38,840 nt of DNA from a bacterium. GTDB lineage: Bacteria; Desulfobacterota; Binatia; HRBIN30; CADEER01. The translations under genes and the position numbers were made by a program. Positions 17,321 through 24,607 of this stretch are shown here, piece after piece. Numbering within the stretch: position 1 is the first letter of the stretch; every line of letters begins with the position of its first letter. Where the stretch lies: the NCBI GenBank assembly GCA_030430165.1, contig JAUIGL010000059.1, forward strand, positions 1 to 38,840, written 5' to 3'. A model generated the notes under the pieces. The model saw nothing but the letters and a program-made list of their open reading frames with translations, was not told where the DNA came from and searched no databases.

Positions 17321-17707
17321 TCACCTCCCCCTGGCGCCGTCGATCGACTCGACACGGGTGAGGGATCCTTGCTCGAAGGTGAGGCGGTGCAGTAGGCGGT
17401 TTCTCCCGAAGTCGTAGATCCATTCATCGAATTGGATCCTCGTCGACAGCTCCTCGAAGCCCGAACACGGGCCATCGACGGAATCGCCGCAGTCTCGCGC
17501 CGTCGCAGCACGGCCGGATGTCCAGACCTCGAAGCGTCGTACCGCGTCGTCCGGCTCGCCGCACACCGATCGAACGCGATAGAGAGAATCGCCTCGTGAA
17601 ACCAGGCGACTGCCACAGCGCAATGTGTCGGCTCCCGCGGGTAGACTGAGCAAGAGAAGTGCCATCACCGCGGTGACGATCGTGTTACCCGGGCTCATCG
17701 GCTGCAT
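17321..17707 (-). CDS. DUF2845 family secreted protein
   Basis: This 128-residue protein has a signal peptide (AVMALLLLSLPAGA|D) followed by DTLRCGSRLVSRGDSLYRV and VCGEPDD, the opening of DUF2845 proteins. It ends with WIYDFGRNRLLHRLTFEQGS, the other conserved block. An extra segment between the blocks carries a Cys pair (RDCGDSVDGPCSG), giving four Cys in the mature part. ATG 17707 is supported by a near-perfect Shine-Dalgarno (AAGGAGGA), which lies inside a hairpin (see 17714-17735). Function is unknown for the family; location outside the cytoplasm is expected. It follows the epimerase gene by 95 bp on the same strand but may be translated under its own control. Confidence 0.85.
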   Translation of the reverse strand: MQPMSPGNTIVTAVMALLLLSLPAGADTLRCGSRLVSRGDSLYRVRSVCGEPDDAVRRFEVWTSGRAATARDCGDSVDGPCSGFEELSTRIQFDEWIYDFGRNRLLHRLTFEQGSLTRVESIDGARGR

Positions 17708-17713
17708 GAGGAG

Positions 17714-17735
17714 ATCCTCCTTTCCATAGGAGGAT
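17714..17735 (-). promoter_or_regulatory. Hairpin sequestering the Shine-Dalgarno of the DUF2845 gene
   Basis: On the minus strand ATCCTCC and GGAGGAT form a perfect 7-bp stem with an 8-nt loop. The 3' arm is the gene's Shine-Dalgarno, 6 nt before its ATG. The sequence GAGGATCTCCTC immediately after can form a competing small stem with the same bases. This could be a translational switch or thermosensor-like element. It is inferred from sequence only. Confidence 0.5.
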
Positions 17736-17802
17736 ACACGCGCTGTCACCGAGATGCATACTTTGCGCAAGCTTGCTTTGCTCACGCAGACAACGGACCC
17801 GC

Positions 17803-18624
17803 TCAACCCTGAATCAGCTCGTCGAGACCGGTGACGAGGTCGCGCCGCGGGCGCCAGGCGAGCTCGGTCGCGGCGCGGGTGATGTCGGCAACCACTGCGG
17901 TGCGCTCTGCGCCGGCGTCGGCCTCGATCGCCGGCGGCGTCTCCGCGACACGGAATGCCAGCTCGGCGAGCTCGCGCACGCTGGTGCCGACGCCGCTGCC
18001 GATGTTGAGCGCCGTGTAGCCTCGAAGGTCACTGTCGACCGCGGCGAGGAACGCAGTCGCGACGTCGTCGACGTGGACGAAGTCGCGGATCGCCTCGGGA
18101 CTGCGCAGGGCGATGGCCTGGCCGCGGCGGACGCAATCGACCACGTACGGAACGATGAACGGGAGCGGCTGATCCGGGCCGTAGACGTTGAACACGCGCA
18201 GCGCGACCGCGCGACGGTCCTTCTCCTCGGCCCACTGCTCGCACAGGCGCTCGGCCAGCCACTTGCTCGAGGCGTACGGCGCGCGCGGATCGAGCTCGGC
18301 GTCCTCGGCGACGACGGCGCCCGGCTCGGTGGGGCGGTACACCGCGGCGCTCGACGCCAGCAGCATGTCCGCGCCGCTGCGTTCGCAGTAGGCGAGCGCG
18401 TTGGCGGTTCCGATGACGTTGACGTCGAAGGTTTGCCGCGGGGAATCACCTTCGGAGGGCTTCAAGATCCCGGCGAGGTGAACCACGACGTCGGCTTCGA
18501 AGGAAGTGTCGAAGCGACGCCGCACGTCGTCGGCGAGCTCTTCGGTCTGGTGACCTGCCGACTCCAGCCGCTCGACCAAGGCGCGGCCGATCAGTCCGCG
18601 CGCGCCTGTCACCAGGACCTTCAT
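17803..18624 (-). CDS. NAD-dependent sugar epimerase/dehydratase (extended SDR)
   Basis: This 273-residue protein starts MKVLVTGARGLIGRALVERL, the GxxGxxG dinucleotide-binding motif. VVHLAGI and LLASSAAVY precede the catalytic YASSK (Tyr-x3-Lys), and RVFNVYGPDQPLPF and RDFVHVDDVATAF are standard for UDP-glucose 4-epimerase-like SDRs. It is short for the family (usually 300-330), with a compact C-terminal substrate domain. It follows the other SDR gene by 10 bp and ends the minus-strand sugar operon. It probably epimerises or reduces the sugar nucleotide made by the upstream enzymes. The exact substrate is not readable. Confidence 0.88.
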   Translation of the reverse strand: MKVLVTGARGLIGRALVERLESAGHQTEELADDVRRRFDTSFEADVVVHLAGILKPSEGDSPRQTFDVNVIGTANALAYCERSGADMLLASSAAVYRPTEPGAVVAEDAELDPRAPYASSKWLAERLCEQWAEEKDRRAVALRVFNVYGPDQPLPFIVPYVVDCVRRGQAIALRSPEAIRDFVHVDDVATAFLAAVDSDLRGYTALNIGSGVGTSVRELAELAFRVAETPPAIEADAGAERTAVVADITRAATELAWRPRRDLVTGLDELIQG

Positions 18625-18634
18625 ACGGCTCGCT

Positions 18635-19624
18635 TCAGGAGCCGAGGCCGCCCAGGCCCGAGGTCCCCGACTCGTACTCGTCGAGATAGCGCCGGTACCA
18701 ATCGACGGTGCGACGCAGTCCCTCTTCCAGGTCGACCTTGGATTGCCAACCGAAGGTCTGCTGCGAGCGCGTGCTGTCGGCGAACATCCGCCAGATCTCG
18801 CCCGGTCGATACGGCAGCGCGCCGATCTTCAGCTCCGACTTCGATTCTGTCAGGCGATGGATCATCTCGACCAGATCCTTGATCGACGTCTCGACCCCGC
18901 TGCCGACGTTCCACACCTCGCCGACCGCGTCGTCATGGGTTCCCACCGAGATGAAGCCGTCGACCAGATTCTCGACGAAGTTGAAGTCGCGCGTCTGCTT
19001 GCCGCCGGTGGTGACCACGGGCTGGCCGCGCAGGCAGAGGATGATCAGCTCGGGAATGATCGCGCGGGCGCTCTGGTAGGGGCCGAACGCGTTGAACGGA
19101 CGGATCACCGCCACCGGCCTGTCCTGCGACTTGTGCTTGAGCCGGGCATAGAGCTCGCCGCTGTACTTGCCGACCGCGTACGGAGAGAGCGGGAACGGAA
19201 TAGAGCTTTCGCGGAACGGAACGCTCTCCTGGTAGCCGTACACCTCCGACGTGCTGGTGTAGACGAAGCGCTCGTAGCCCTCGTACGCCTCCAGCAAGTT
19301 GGTCGTCGCGTCGGCGTTCGAGCCCATGGACTCGGAGTACTGACGAAAGCTGTCGCCGACGTGGTTGTAGGCGGCCAGGTGAAACACCACGTCGGGCTTG
19401 ATGTCGCGCAGCTGAAGGAGCGACGAGAAGTTGCGCAGATCGGCTTCGATGGGAACGATCTGCTCCCACATGCGCACCAGGCGAACGTTGTCGATCACCG
19501 AATTGTACTTCACCGTGACAAAGACCTCGGCGCCGAGATCGACCAGCCGGCGCACCAGATGGGAGCCGATGAACCCTGCCCCGCCCGTCACCAGAACCTT
19601 CTTCTTAGCAAGATCCAAACTCAT
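18635..19624 (-). CDS. NAD-dependent 4,6-dehydratase/epimerase (extended SDR, LegB/GMD-like)
   Basis: This 329-residue protein has VLVTGGAGFIGSHLVRRL at the N-terminus, FHLAAYNHVGDSF, VYTSTSEVYG and the catalytic YAVGK. RPFNAFGPYQSARAIIPELI and RDFNFVENLVDGF follow, then GEIWRMFADSTRSQ near the C-terminus. Thr-Ser-x-Glu before YxxxK is the pattern of 4,6-dehydratases, where the acidic residue helps dehydration. That makes a dehydratase more likely than a simple 4-epimerase. Its ATG overlaps the nucleotidyltransferase stop by 4 bp, so it likely acts on that enzyme's NDP-sugar to yield a 4-keto-6-deoxy intermediate. The sugar identity is inference. Confidence 0.9.
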   Translation of the reverse strand: MSLDLAKKKVLVTGGAGFIGSHLVRRLVDLGAEVFVTVKYNSVIDNVRLVRMWEQIVPIEADLRNFSSLLQLRDIKPDVVFHLAAYNHVGDSFRQYSESMGSNADATTNLLEAYEGYERFVYTSTSEVYGYQESVPFRESSIPFPLSPYAVGKYSGELYARLKHKSQDRPVAVIRPFNAFGPYQSARAIIPELIILCLRGQPVVTTGGKQTRDFNFVENLVDGFISVGTHDDAVGEVWNVGSGVETSIKDLVEMIHRLTESKSELKIGALPYRPGEIWRMFADSTRSQQTFGWQSKVDLEEGLRRTVDWYRRYLDEYESGTSGLGGLGS

Positions 19625-20337
19625 TCGTCTCCACCATCCGTCTGTGTAAAGAACCTGGCCGCATCCCGCTCGGCGCGATCGAGATCCTGTCGGGTGTTGA
19701 ACGTCACCTGCGGGCCCGCGTAGGGGAACGCCGCCAGCTCGCGGCGCTCGACCAGCTGCTGAAACAACCGCACCAGCCCCTGGCCGTCCGGCAGCGCGAG
19801 CAGATCTTCGGACACCTCATCGAACACGCTGCGCTCGATGATCATGTGTCCGACGAAATACGGCAGCGACGGTTTCTCCCGATACGACGACACCAGCCCG
19901 GCGTCGTCGATGTCGAGCAGCCCGAACGGACTCACCACCTCGGCCGTGGTCAGCGTGATCGCCGCGCCGCGCGCCTGGTGCTGGCCGAGCATTGCCGGAA
20001 AGTCGACGTCGATCAGCGTGTCGCCATAGGTGACGCTGACCCGTTCGCTCATCAGATCGCGCGCCGCGTGCAGGCGCTGCAACATGCTGGCGTTCTCACC
20101 GGCATCGGAGAAACGAATCGTCGCATCGAACCCCGACTGCTCGACGAACTCGCGGATCATCTCGCCCTTGTAGCCGACGCAGAGCACGAACTCGCCCTGC
20201 CCGCGGTGCAAGTGCGAGCGCAGAATGTACTCGAGGCAAGGCCTGCCGTTGAGCTCGACCAAAGGCTTCGGCACGGTCTCGGTGAGCGGCCGCAACCGCG
20301 ACCCCTTACCACCGCACATGATCACGGCCGTGGGCAT
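19621..20337 (-). CDS. Sugar-1-phosphate nucleotidyltransferase (cytidylyl/NTP-transferase-like)
   Basis: This 238-residue enzyme begins TAVIMCGGKGSRLRPLTETV followed by PKPLVELNGRP, the nucleotide-binding loop and catalytic Lys of NTP-transferases. GYKGEMIREF and YGDTLIDVDF (metal-binding Asp) follow. The overall pattern is closest to glucose-1-phosphate cytidylyltransferases, though a thymidylyl or guanylyl enzyme cannot be excluded. The frame stays open 90 codons upstream, but that part is repeat-derived DNA; ATG 20337 leads directly into the first strand. It activates a hexose-1-phosphate for the two SDR enzymes encoded just downstream. The C-terminus is at the 4-bp overlap with the dehydratase gene. 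Confidence 0.88.
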   Translation of the reverse strand: MPTAVIMCGGKGSRLRPLTETVPKPLVELNGRPCLEYILRSHLHRGQGEFVLCVGYKGEMIREFVEQSGFDATIRFSDAGENASMLQRLHAARDLMSERVSVTYGDTLIDVDFPAMLGQHQARGAAITLTTAEVVSPFGLLDIDDAGLVSSYREKPSLPYFVGHMIIERSVFDEVSEDLLALPDGQGLVRLFQQLVERRELAAFPYAGPQVTFNTRQDLDRAERDAARFFTQTDGGDE

Positions 20338-20430
20338 TATGGATTTCGCCCCCGTGCGCGCTGCGCGCTCCGATGGGCTCGGCCCTGCGGGCCTCCCGAC
20401 CTCCACCGTCGTGCACGGTAGCTTCTTCCA

Positions 20431-20513
20431 CGGGTGAACACGGGTGGACGCAGGGCGGTGTTTTCCTGAGATGTTGCGGCCAGGCCGCATCCGTGTCCAA
20501 CCGTGTTCATCCG
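20431..20513. repeat. Inverted 'ccgtgttcatccg' repeat forming a long hairpin
   Basis: cgggtgaacacgggtggac (20431-20449) pairs at 17 of 19 positions with gtccaaccgtgttcatccg (20495-20513). The arms belong to the same motif family as the tandem repeat at 24549-24588. The hairpin lies in the leader between the GT2 and nucleotidyltransferase genes. The final codons and stop of the GT2 gene (20507-20509) fall inside one arm. Confidence 0.6.
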
Positions 20514-21520
20514 TGTTCTCGATCCGCGCCCGGGCCGGCGAGATCGTCCGAGAAGTCCTGGACGATGAACGGTGGCCGGCCCTTGGTCTGCTCGAAGATG
20601 CGGCCAACGTACTCGCTGACGGCGCCGATTGCGATGAGCTGCATGCTCGACAGGAACAACGCGGTGGCCGAGAGCGTCGCCCAACCGGGCGGCAGCGGGT
20701 AGCCGGCGCCGAACAGATTGAGGACGCCGATCGACACCGTGTAGAGCCCGAAGCCGATACACAGCGCCGCCACCACCAGCCCGAAGAGCAGCGAGGCGCG
20801 CAGCGGAATCAGCGAGAAGGAAAGAATCCCGTCGATGGCGAACGACACCAGGGTCGAGAAGCGGAACTTCGACGAACCGGCATGCCGATCGGCCACCTCG
20901 TACTCGAGCCCGGCCTGGCGAAAGCCGACCCACTGCACGATCCCGCGCAGGAACTTGCGGTACTCGGGCAGGCGCACGATGAGATCGACGACGCGACGAT
21001 CGAGCAGCCGGAAATCCGACTGTCCGAACGACAGCTCCAGTCCCGACAGCCGCGAGACGAGCTTGTAGAAGACTCGCACCTGCAGCGTGTGCCAGGCCGA
21101 CATCTTGTAGTTCTTCTTGGTCGTGTAGACGACCGCGTTGCCGTCCCGCCACAAACGGATCATCTCCGGCAACAGCGACGGCGGCTGCTGCAGGTCCGCG
21201 TCCATCGTGATCACCGCGTCGCCGCGGGCGTAGAACATGCCGGCGAGGAGCCCGCCCTGATGGCCGAAGTTGCGCGACAGCGAAACGAAGCGCACCCGCT
21301 GGTCGCGCGCCGCCAGCTCCTTGATGATGGCCAACGAAGCGTCGCTGCTACCGTTGTCGACGAAGACCAACTCGTGATCCACCTCCGCCCCCTCCAGAGC
21401 GGCGGTGACCTGCTCGTACAGCGGGCGCAGGTTTTCTTCCTCGTCGTAGGCCGGAAACACGACCGAGACCAGGGGCCGCCCGGCCGCTTCCACACCCACC
21501 CCCGATTGCTCGGCGCTCAT
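20507..21520 (-). CDS. GT2 polyprenyl-phosphate glycosyltransferase (GtrB/DPM1-like, membrane-anchored)
   Basis: This 337-residue protein has PLVSVVFPAYDEEENLRPLY, ELVFVDNGSSD, SRNFGHQGGLLAGM and the metal-binding DADLQQPP, the signature of bactoprenol glucosyltransferases. Two C-terminal membrane helices follow: a long hydrophobic segment around LLFGLVVAALCIGFGLYTVS, then TALFLSSMQLIAIGAVSEY. YVGRIFEQTKGRPPF is the usual tail. Such enzymes load one sugar on undecaprenyl phosphate for transfer across the membrane. ATG 21520 overlaps the methyltransferase stop by 4 bp. The last residues (REHG) are encoded by the inverted repeat, suggesting the repeat set the present stop codon. Confidence 0.93.
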   Translation of the reverse strand: MSAEQSGVGVEAAGRPLVSVVFPAYDEEENLRPLYEQVTAALEGAEVDHELVFVDNGSSDASLAIIKELAARDQRVRFVSLSRNFGHQGGLLAGMFYARGDAVITMDADLQQPPSLLPEMIRLWRDGNAVVYTTKKNYKMSAWHTLQVRVFYKLVSRLSGLELSFGQSDFRLLDRRVVDLIVRLPEYRKFLRGIVQWVGFRQAGLEYEVADRHAGSSKFRFSTLVSFAIDGILSFSLIPLRASLLFGLVVAALCIGFGLYTVSIGVLNLFGAGYPLPPGWATLSATALFLSSMQLIAIGAVSEYVGRIFEQTKGRPPFIVQDFSDDLAGPGADREHG

Positions 21521-22419
21521 GGGTTCTCCCTCGCGCCGAGCTCGGCGACCGGCCCGTCGCGGCGCGCGACCACGGTGACGATATCGAAGAGGTTGATCGG
21601 GATACCGAGATGCCCGAGCCGCGTTTCGCCGAAGCTGCCGCCGTCGAGACCGAACAAGCTCTTGCGCAGGCGCTCGACGACGTACCCCAGCGTGTAGGTC
21701 GACCCCTCGCTGCGCATCGACTCGACGGCGAACCCGTGCGCCTCGAGCAGGCGACGCAGACTCTCACGGCTGTGGAAGAAGAGGTGCTCGGGCAAGGTGT
21801 AGAGATGCCAGCGCGGCCCCGAGAGTCGCGCCACCAGACTGCGCACGTCCCCGGTGGTCAGCACCACCAGTCCGCCCGGCCGCAGCACGCGCGCGATCTC
21901 GGCGACCGCAGCGTGCGGATCGCTGAGGTGCTCGATGACGTCCCACAGGGTAACCGCGGCTAAGCATCCGTCTCGAAACGGCAGCGACAAGCCATTGGCG
22001 GCGACGATACGCCCCGGTATCGCCTTCGCCGCCCGGAGCGCCACGGCATGGGTCACCTCGACCCCACACGCGCTCCAACCGCGGCGGCCGGCCTCGTCGA
22101 CCGCGTAGCCGTAGGCGGCGCCGAGATCGAGCAGGCGATCGCCCTGCGCCGGCGCCGGCAGGCGCGCCAGCCGGGCCGCGAAGTTCGAGCGCAGAGACGA
22201 CTCGAGCGAATCGTAGGCGTCGTAGCCAGCTCCGGCGGCGGGGTCGGAAAAGTAGCCGTCGTCGTAGATCGACTCGGGCGAGAACGAGTCGTCGGGAATC
22301 CAGAAGCGCCCCTCGCAGGTCGGGCAGGCGAGTATCTCGCAGCCCTGTTTGCTGAAGGCAGGCTGGCACCCCGCCTCTCCGCATATCCTGCAATCGACCA
22401 TCCGCTCGTCCCCACACAT
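21517..22419 (-). CDS. Class I SAM methyltransferase with N-terminal zinc-ribbon-like region
   Basis: This 300-residue protein has a Cys-rich start (VDCRICGEAGCQPAF and ILACPTCEGRFW) like the zinc-binding N-domain of C-methyltransferases and of related enzymes that modify sugars. The Methyltransf_23 core has motif I in LLDLGAAYGYAVDEA, WDVIEHLSDPHAAVAEIARV and LRPGGLVVLTTGD. TLPEHLFFHSRESLRRLLEAHGF is typical of this group. It is the first gene of the minus-strand sugar operon, facing the VanZ-like gene across about 105 bp. It likely methylates a sugar or glycan end. The start could be the first ATG (22419) or the second (22401), which begins just before the Cys motif. Confidence 0.87.
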   Translation of the reverse strand: MCGDERMVDCRICGEAGCQPAFSKQGCEILACPTCEGRFWIPDDSFSPESIYDDGYFSDPAAGAGYDAYDSLESSLRSNFAARLARLPAPAQGDRLLDLGAAYGYAVDEAGRRGWSACGVEVTHAVALRAAKAIPGRIVAANGLSLPFRDGCLAAVTLWDVIEHLSDPHAAVAEIARVLRPGGLVVLTTGDVRSLVARLSGPRWHLYTLPEHLFFHSRESLRRLLEAHGFAVESMRSEGSTYTLGYVVERLRKSLFGLDGGSFGETRLGHLGIPINLFDIVTVVARRDGPVAELGARENP

Positions 22420-22524
22420 GCCCCACTCGAAGAAAGCAGCCGTGGGGCCCGAAAACTCGAGGAACTGTTAACACACACGGGTCCCGGTTGCACCGTCGCC
22501 GGGCTTGCGGCAAAGGGTGATCGG

Positions 22525-23295
22525 ATGCCAGCAGCCGACGACCACCGCCTCCGGCCCGCGCCGCTGCTGGTCGCGACGACGATGTCGGTCGCCAACCTGT
22601 TCCTCCACAAGCCGATTTCGGACGTCCTCGACGCCCTCTACGCGCGCATCGGCCGCAACCGCTACGAGCTGGTCGGCATCGCCGGGATCGGCGGGCTCTC
22701 GCTGCTGGCCGCCCTGCCCGCCGCCAAGCGGCTGCGCTCGGCCCTCGCCCAAACCTGGCTGCCGCTGTCCCTGCTCGGCCTGGCCGTGCTGACCGTCGTC
22801 TCGCAACGCTGGCTGCTGGTCACCAACATCGAGCTGATCCACTTCCCGCAGTTCGGCCTGATCGCGGTACTCTTCCTACTCGCCGGCGTCTCGCCGCGGA
22901 CCGCCTGGATCTGCGGCACGCTGGCCGGGCTGCTCGACGAAACCTACCAGCACCTGGTCCTCTACGCCGGCGTCGCCAACACCTACTTCGACATCAACGA
23001 TATCCTGCTCAACTCGGTCGGCGCCGCATGGGGCGTATGCCTGTTCGGCGCCGCGCAGCTGGCGGCTGAAGGTCCGAAGGTCGACCGCACCGCCGTCCTG
23101 CGTTTCGGCGCCGTGCTCGCCACGGCGCTGCTCATCGCCGTGATTCTCGACCCCCCCGACGCGACCCTGTTGCGCAAAGCCGCGACGCGAAAGCTCTACC
23201 GCGTGCTGTCGACCGGCGAAGGTCTGGTCGGCATCGCCATCACCTGGGCGCTGGTCGAGCTGGCCAGCCACCCCCGCCGCGGGCGTCGTGGCTGA
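22525..23295 (+). CDS. VanZ-like multispanning membrane protein
   Basis: This 256-residue protein has about six hydrophobic segments. The central region has the VanZ-type pattern: IELIHFPQFGLIAVLF (His in a helix), LLDETYQHL (Asp-Glu plus Gln) and YFDINDILLNSVGAAWG (Asp-Asp-Asn). VanZ members are small membrane proteins of poorly known function, linked to teicoplanin resistance or surface glycan handling. The frame is open far upstream, over the divergent methyltransferase gene, but ATG 22525 with AAGGGTGA upstream is the natural start. It begins the plus-strand series and overlaps the next gene by 8 bp. A role with the exported glycan is inference. Confidence 0.82.
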   Translation: MPAADDHRLRPAPLLVATTMSVANLFLHKPISDVLDALYARIGRNRYELVGIAGIGGLSLLAALPAAKRLRSALAQTWLPLSLLGLAVLTVVSQRWLLVTNIELIHFPQFGLIAVLFLLAGVSPRTAWICGTLAGLLDETYQHLVLYAGVANTYFDINDILLNSVGAAWGVCLFGAAQLAAEGPKVDRTAVLRFGAVLATALLIAVILDPPDATLLRKAATRKLYRVLSTGEGLVGIAITWALVELASHPRRGRRG

Positions 23296-24529
23296 ACGCG
23301 CGCGCAATCGTGGGTGGGCGCTAGCTCTGGCACTGCTCGCCGCCTGCGCCGGGTCGCAACCGCCGTTGCCGGCGCCGGTCGAAGAGCGCGTCCCGACCAT
23401 CGCCGACCGTTTCATCACCACCTTCTGGTGCGGTCCGCCCCTCGAGTACTTCGACGACCAGCGCGCCGCCGAGATCCGCGCCGCCGGCTTCAATCTCATC
23501 GGCGCCTCCTGCGAGGGGAAGGTCAACCCGCACCTCAACCTGCGCGCGCTGCGCACCGCCCACCGCCACGGCCTGGGCCTGTTGATCAAGGACAACCGGA
23601 CCTCGGTCGCTCGCCCGTTGCGCGACGGCTGGCAGCAACGGGCGAGTCGCGCGATCGAGAGGTACCGCGACCAGCCGGGTCTCGCCGGTTTCTTCCTCGT
23701 CGACGAGCCGACCGCCGAGCGCTACCCCGACATCGCCGCGATGCGGAAGCGAATCCGTCGAGAGGCTCCCGGGGTCATCGGCTACGTCAACCTGCTTCCC
23801 GACTACGTCTTTCTCGGTCCAGCCGACTACCGCGAGCACGTCGAGGACTACCTGTTTCGAACCCGGCCGGACCTCCTCAGCTACGACCACTACCCGTTCC
23901 TCGCCAAGCGGGATCGCCCCTCCTACTTCGCCAACCTCGAAACCATCCGCGAGCTGGCGCTCGAGTACGACGTGCCCTTCCTGGCGATCATTCAACTGAT
24001 GCCGCATGCCGACTACCGCGACGTCACCTACGCCGAGCTCTCCTGGCAAGCGATGCACGCCCTCGCCTTCGGCGCGCGCGGCATCTCGTACTTCGCCTAC
24101 TGGACGCCGAGCCGGGTGCCGGACAACCTATCCTATCGTTTCCGCACCGGCATCATCGAAGGTGGCCTGCCGACCAAGCACTACGCCCACGTCGCCCGAC
24201 TCAACCCGCTGCTGCACGCGCTTGCCGAGCAGACCAGCGGTTTCACCTCGACCGCGGTGTGGGACGCCGCCAACCGCTTCGGCGATCGATCGCTGCCGCA
24301 GCCGCTGGCCTGGGCACAGGGCCCACTCACCATCGGCTTCTTCGAGCGCGACCGAGAAGCTCGCGCGATCGTCGTCAACCAGGACTACCGGAAGCCGGCG
24401 ACCGCCAGGCTCGGCCTCGCCCCGGGAGTTTCCGCGTCGAGCTTCGACGTCGAGAGCGAGCAGTGGGCCCCGCTCGGTAAGACAACGACGATCCCCCCCG
24501 GCGGAGCGATGCTGCTCCGCTTCGAGTGA
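23288..24529 (+). CDS. Lipoprotein with TIM-barrel glycoside-hydrolase-like fold
   Basis: This 413-residue protein starts at GTG 23288 inside the preceding gene and has a lipoprotein signal ending LLAAC (Cys20). The mature part reads like a GH42/GH-A-related barrel: AAGFNLIGASC, GLGLLIKDNRT, GLAGFFLVDEPTAERYPDIA (candidate acid/base Glu in DEP), GYVNLLPDY, LLSYDHYPF, LAIIQLMPH and ALAFGARGISYFAYWTP (late-strand motif). A small beta domain ends the protein (REARAIVVNQDY, GGAMLLRFE). It may trim or remodel the polysaccharide at the outer membrane or periplasm. Exact family and substrate are uncertain; the barrel call rests on motif order. Confidence 0.75.
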   Translation: MAERARNRGWALALALLAACAGSQPPLPAPVEERVPTIADRFITTFWCGPPLEYFDDQRAAEIRAAGFNLIGASCEGKVNPHLNLRALRTAHRHGLGLLIKDNRTSVARPLRDGWQQRASRAIERYRDQPGLAGFFLVDEPTAERYPDIAAMRKRIRREAPGVIGYVNLLPDYVFLGPADYREHVEDYLFRTRPDLLSYDHYPFLAKRDRPSYFANLETIRELALEYDVPFLAIIQLMPHADYRDVTYAELSWQAMHALAFGARGISYFAYWTPSRVPDNLSYRFRTGIIEGGLPTKHYAHVARLNPLLHALAEQTSGFTSTAVWDAANRFGDRSLPQPLAWAQGPLTIGFFERDREARAIVVNQDYRKPATARLGLAPGVSASSFDVESEQWAPLGKTTTIPPGGAMLLRFE

Positions 24530-24548
24530 GCGCGTGGAGAGCCCCCGT

Positions 24549-24588
24549 GTTGATCCGAGTCCATCCGTGTTGATCCGTGTCCACCCGT
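24549..24588 (+). repeat. Two tandem copies of a 20-bp repeat
   Basis: gttgatccgagtccatccgt (24549-24568) is followed directly by gttgatccgtgtccacccgt (24569-24588), 18 of 20 matching. The unit is of the same family as the inverted arms at 20431-20513. It lies in the gap between the lipoprotein and GT2 genes and ends 19 bp before the GT2 start. Confidence 0.75.
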
Positions 24589-24607
24589 GTACAAGATTCA
24601 TCCATCC

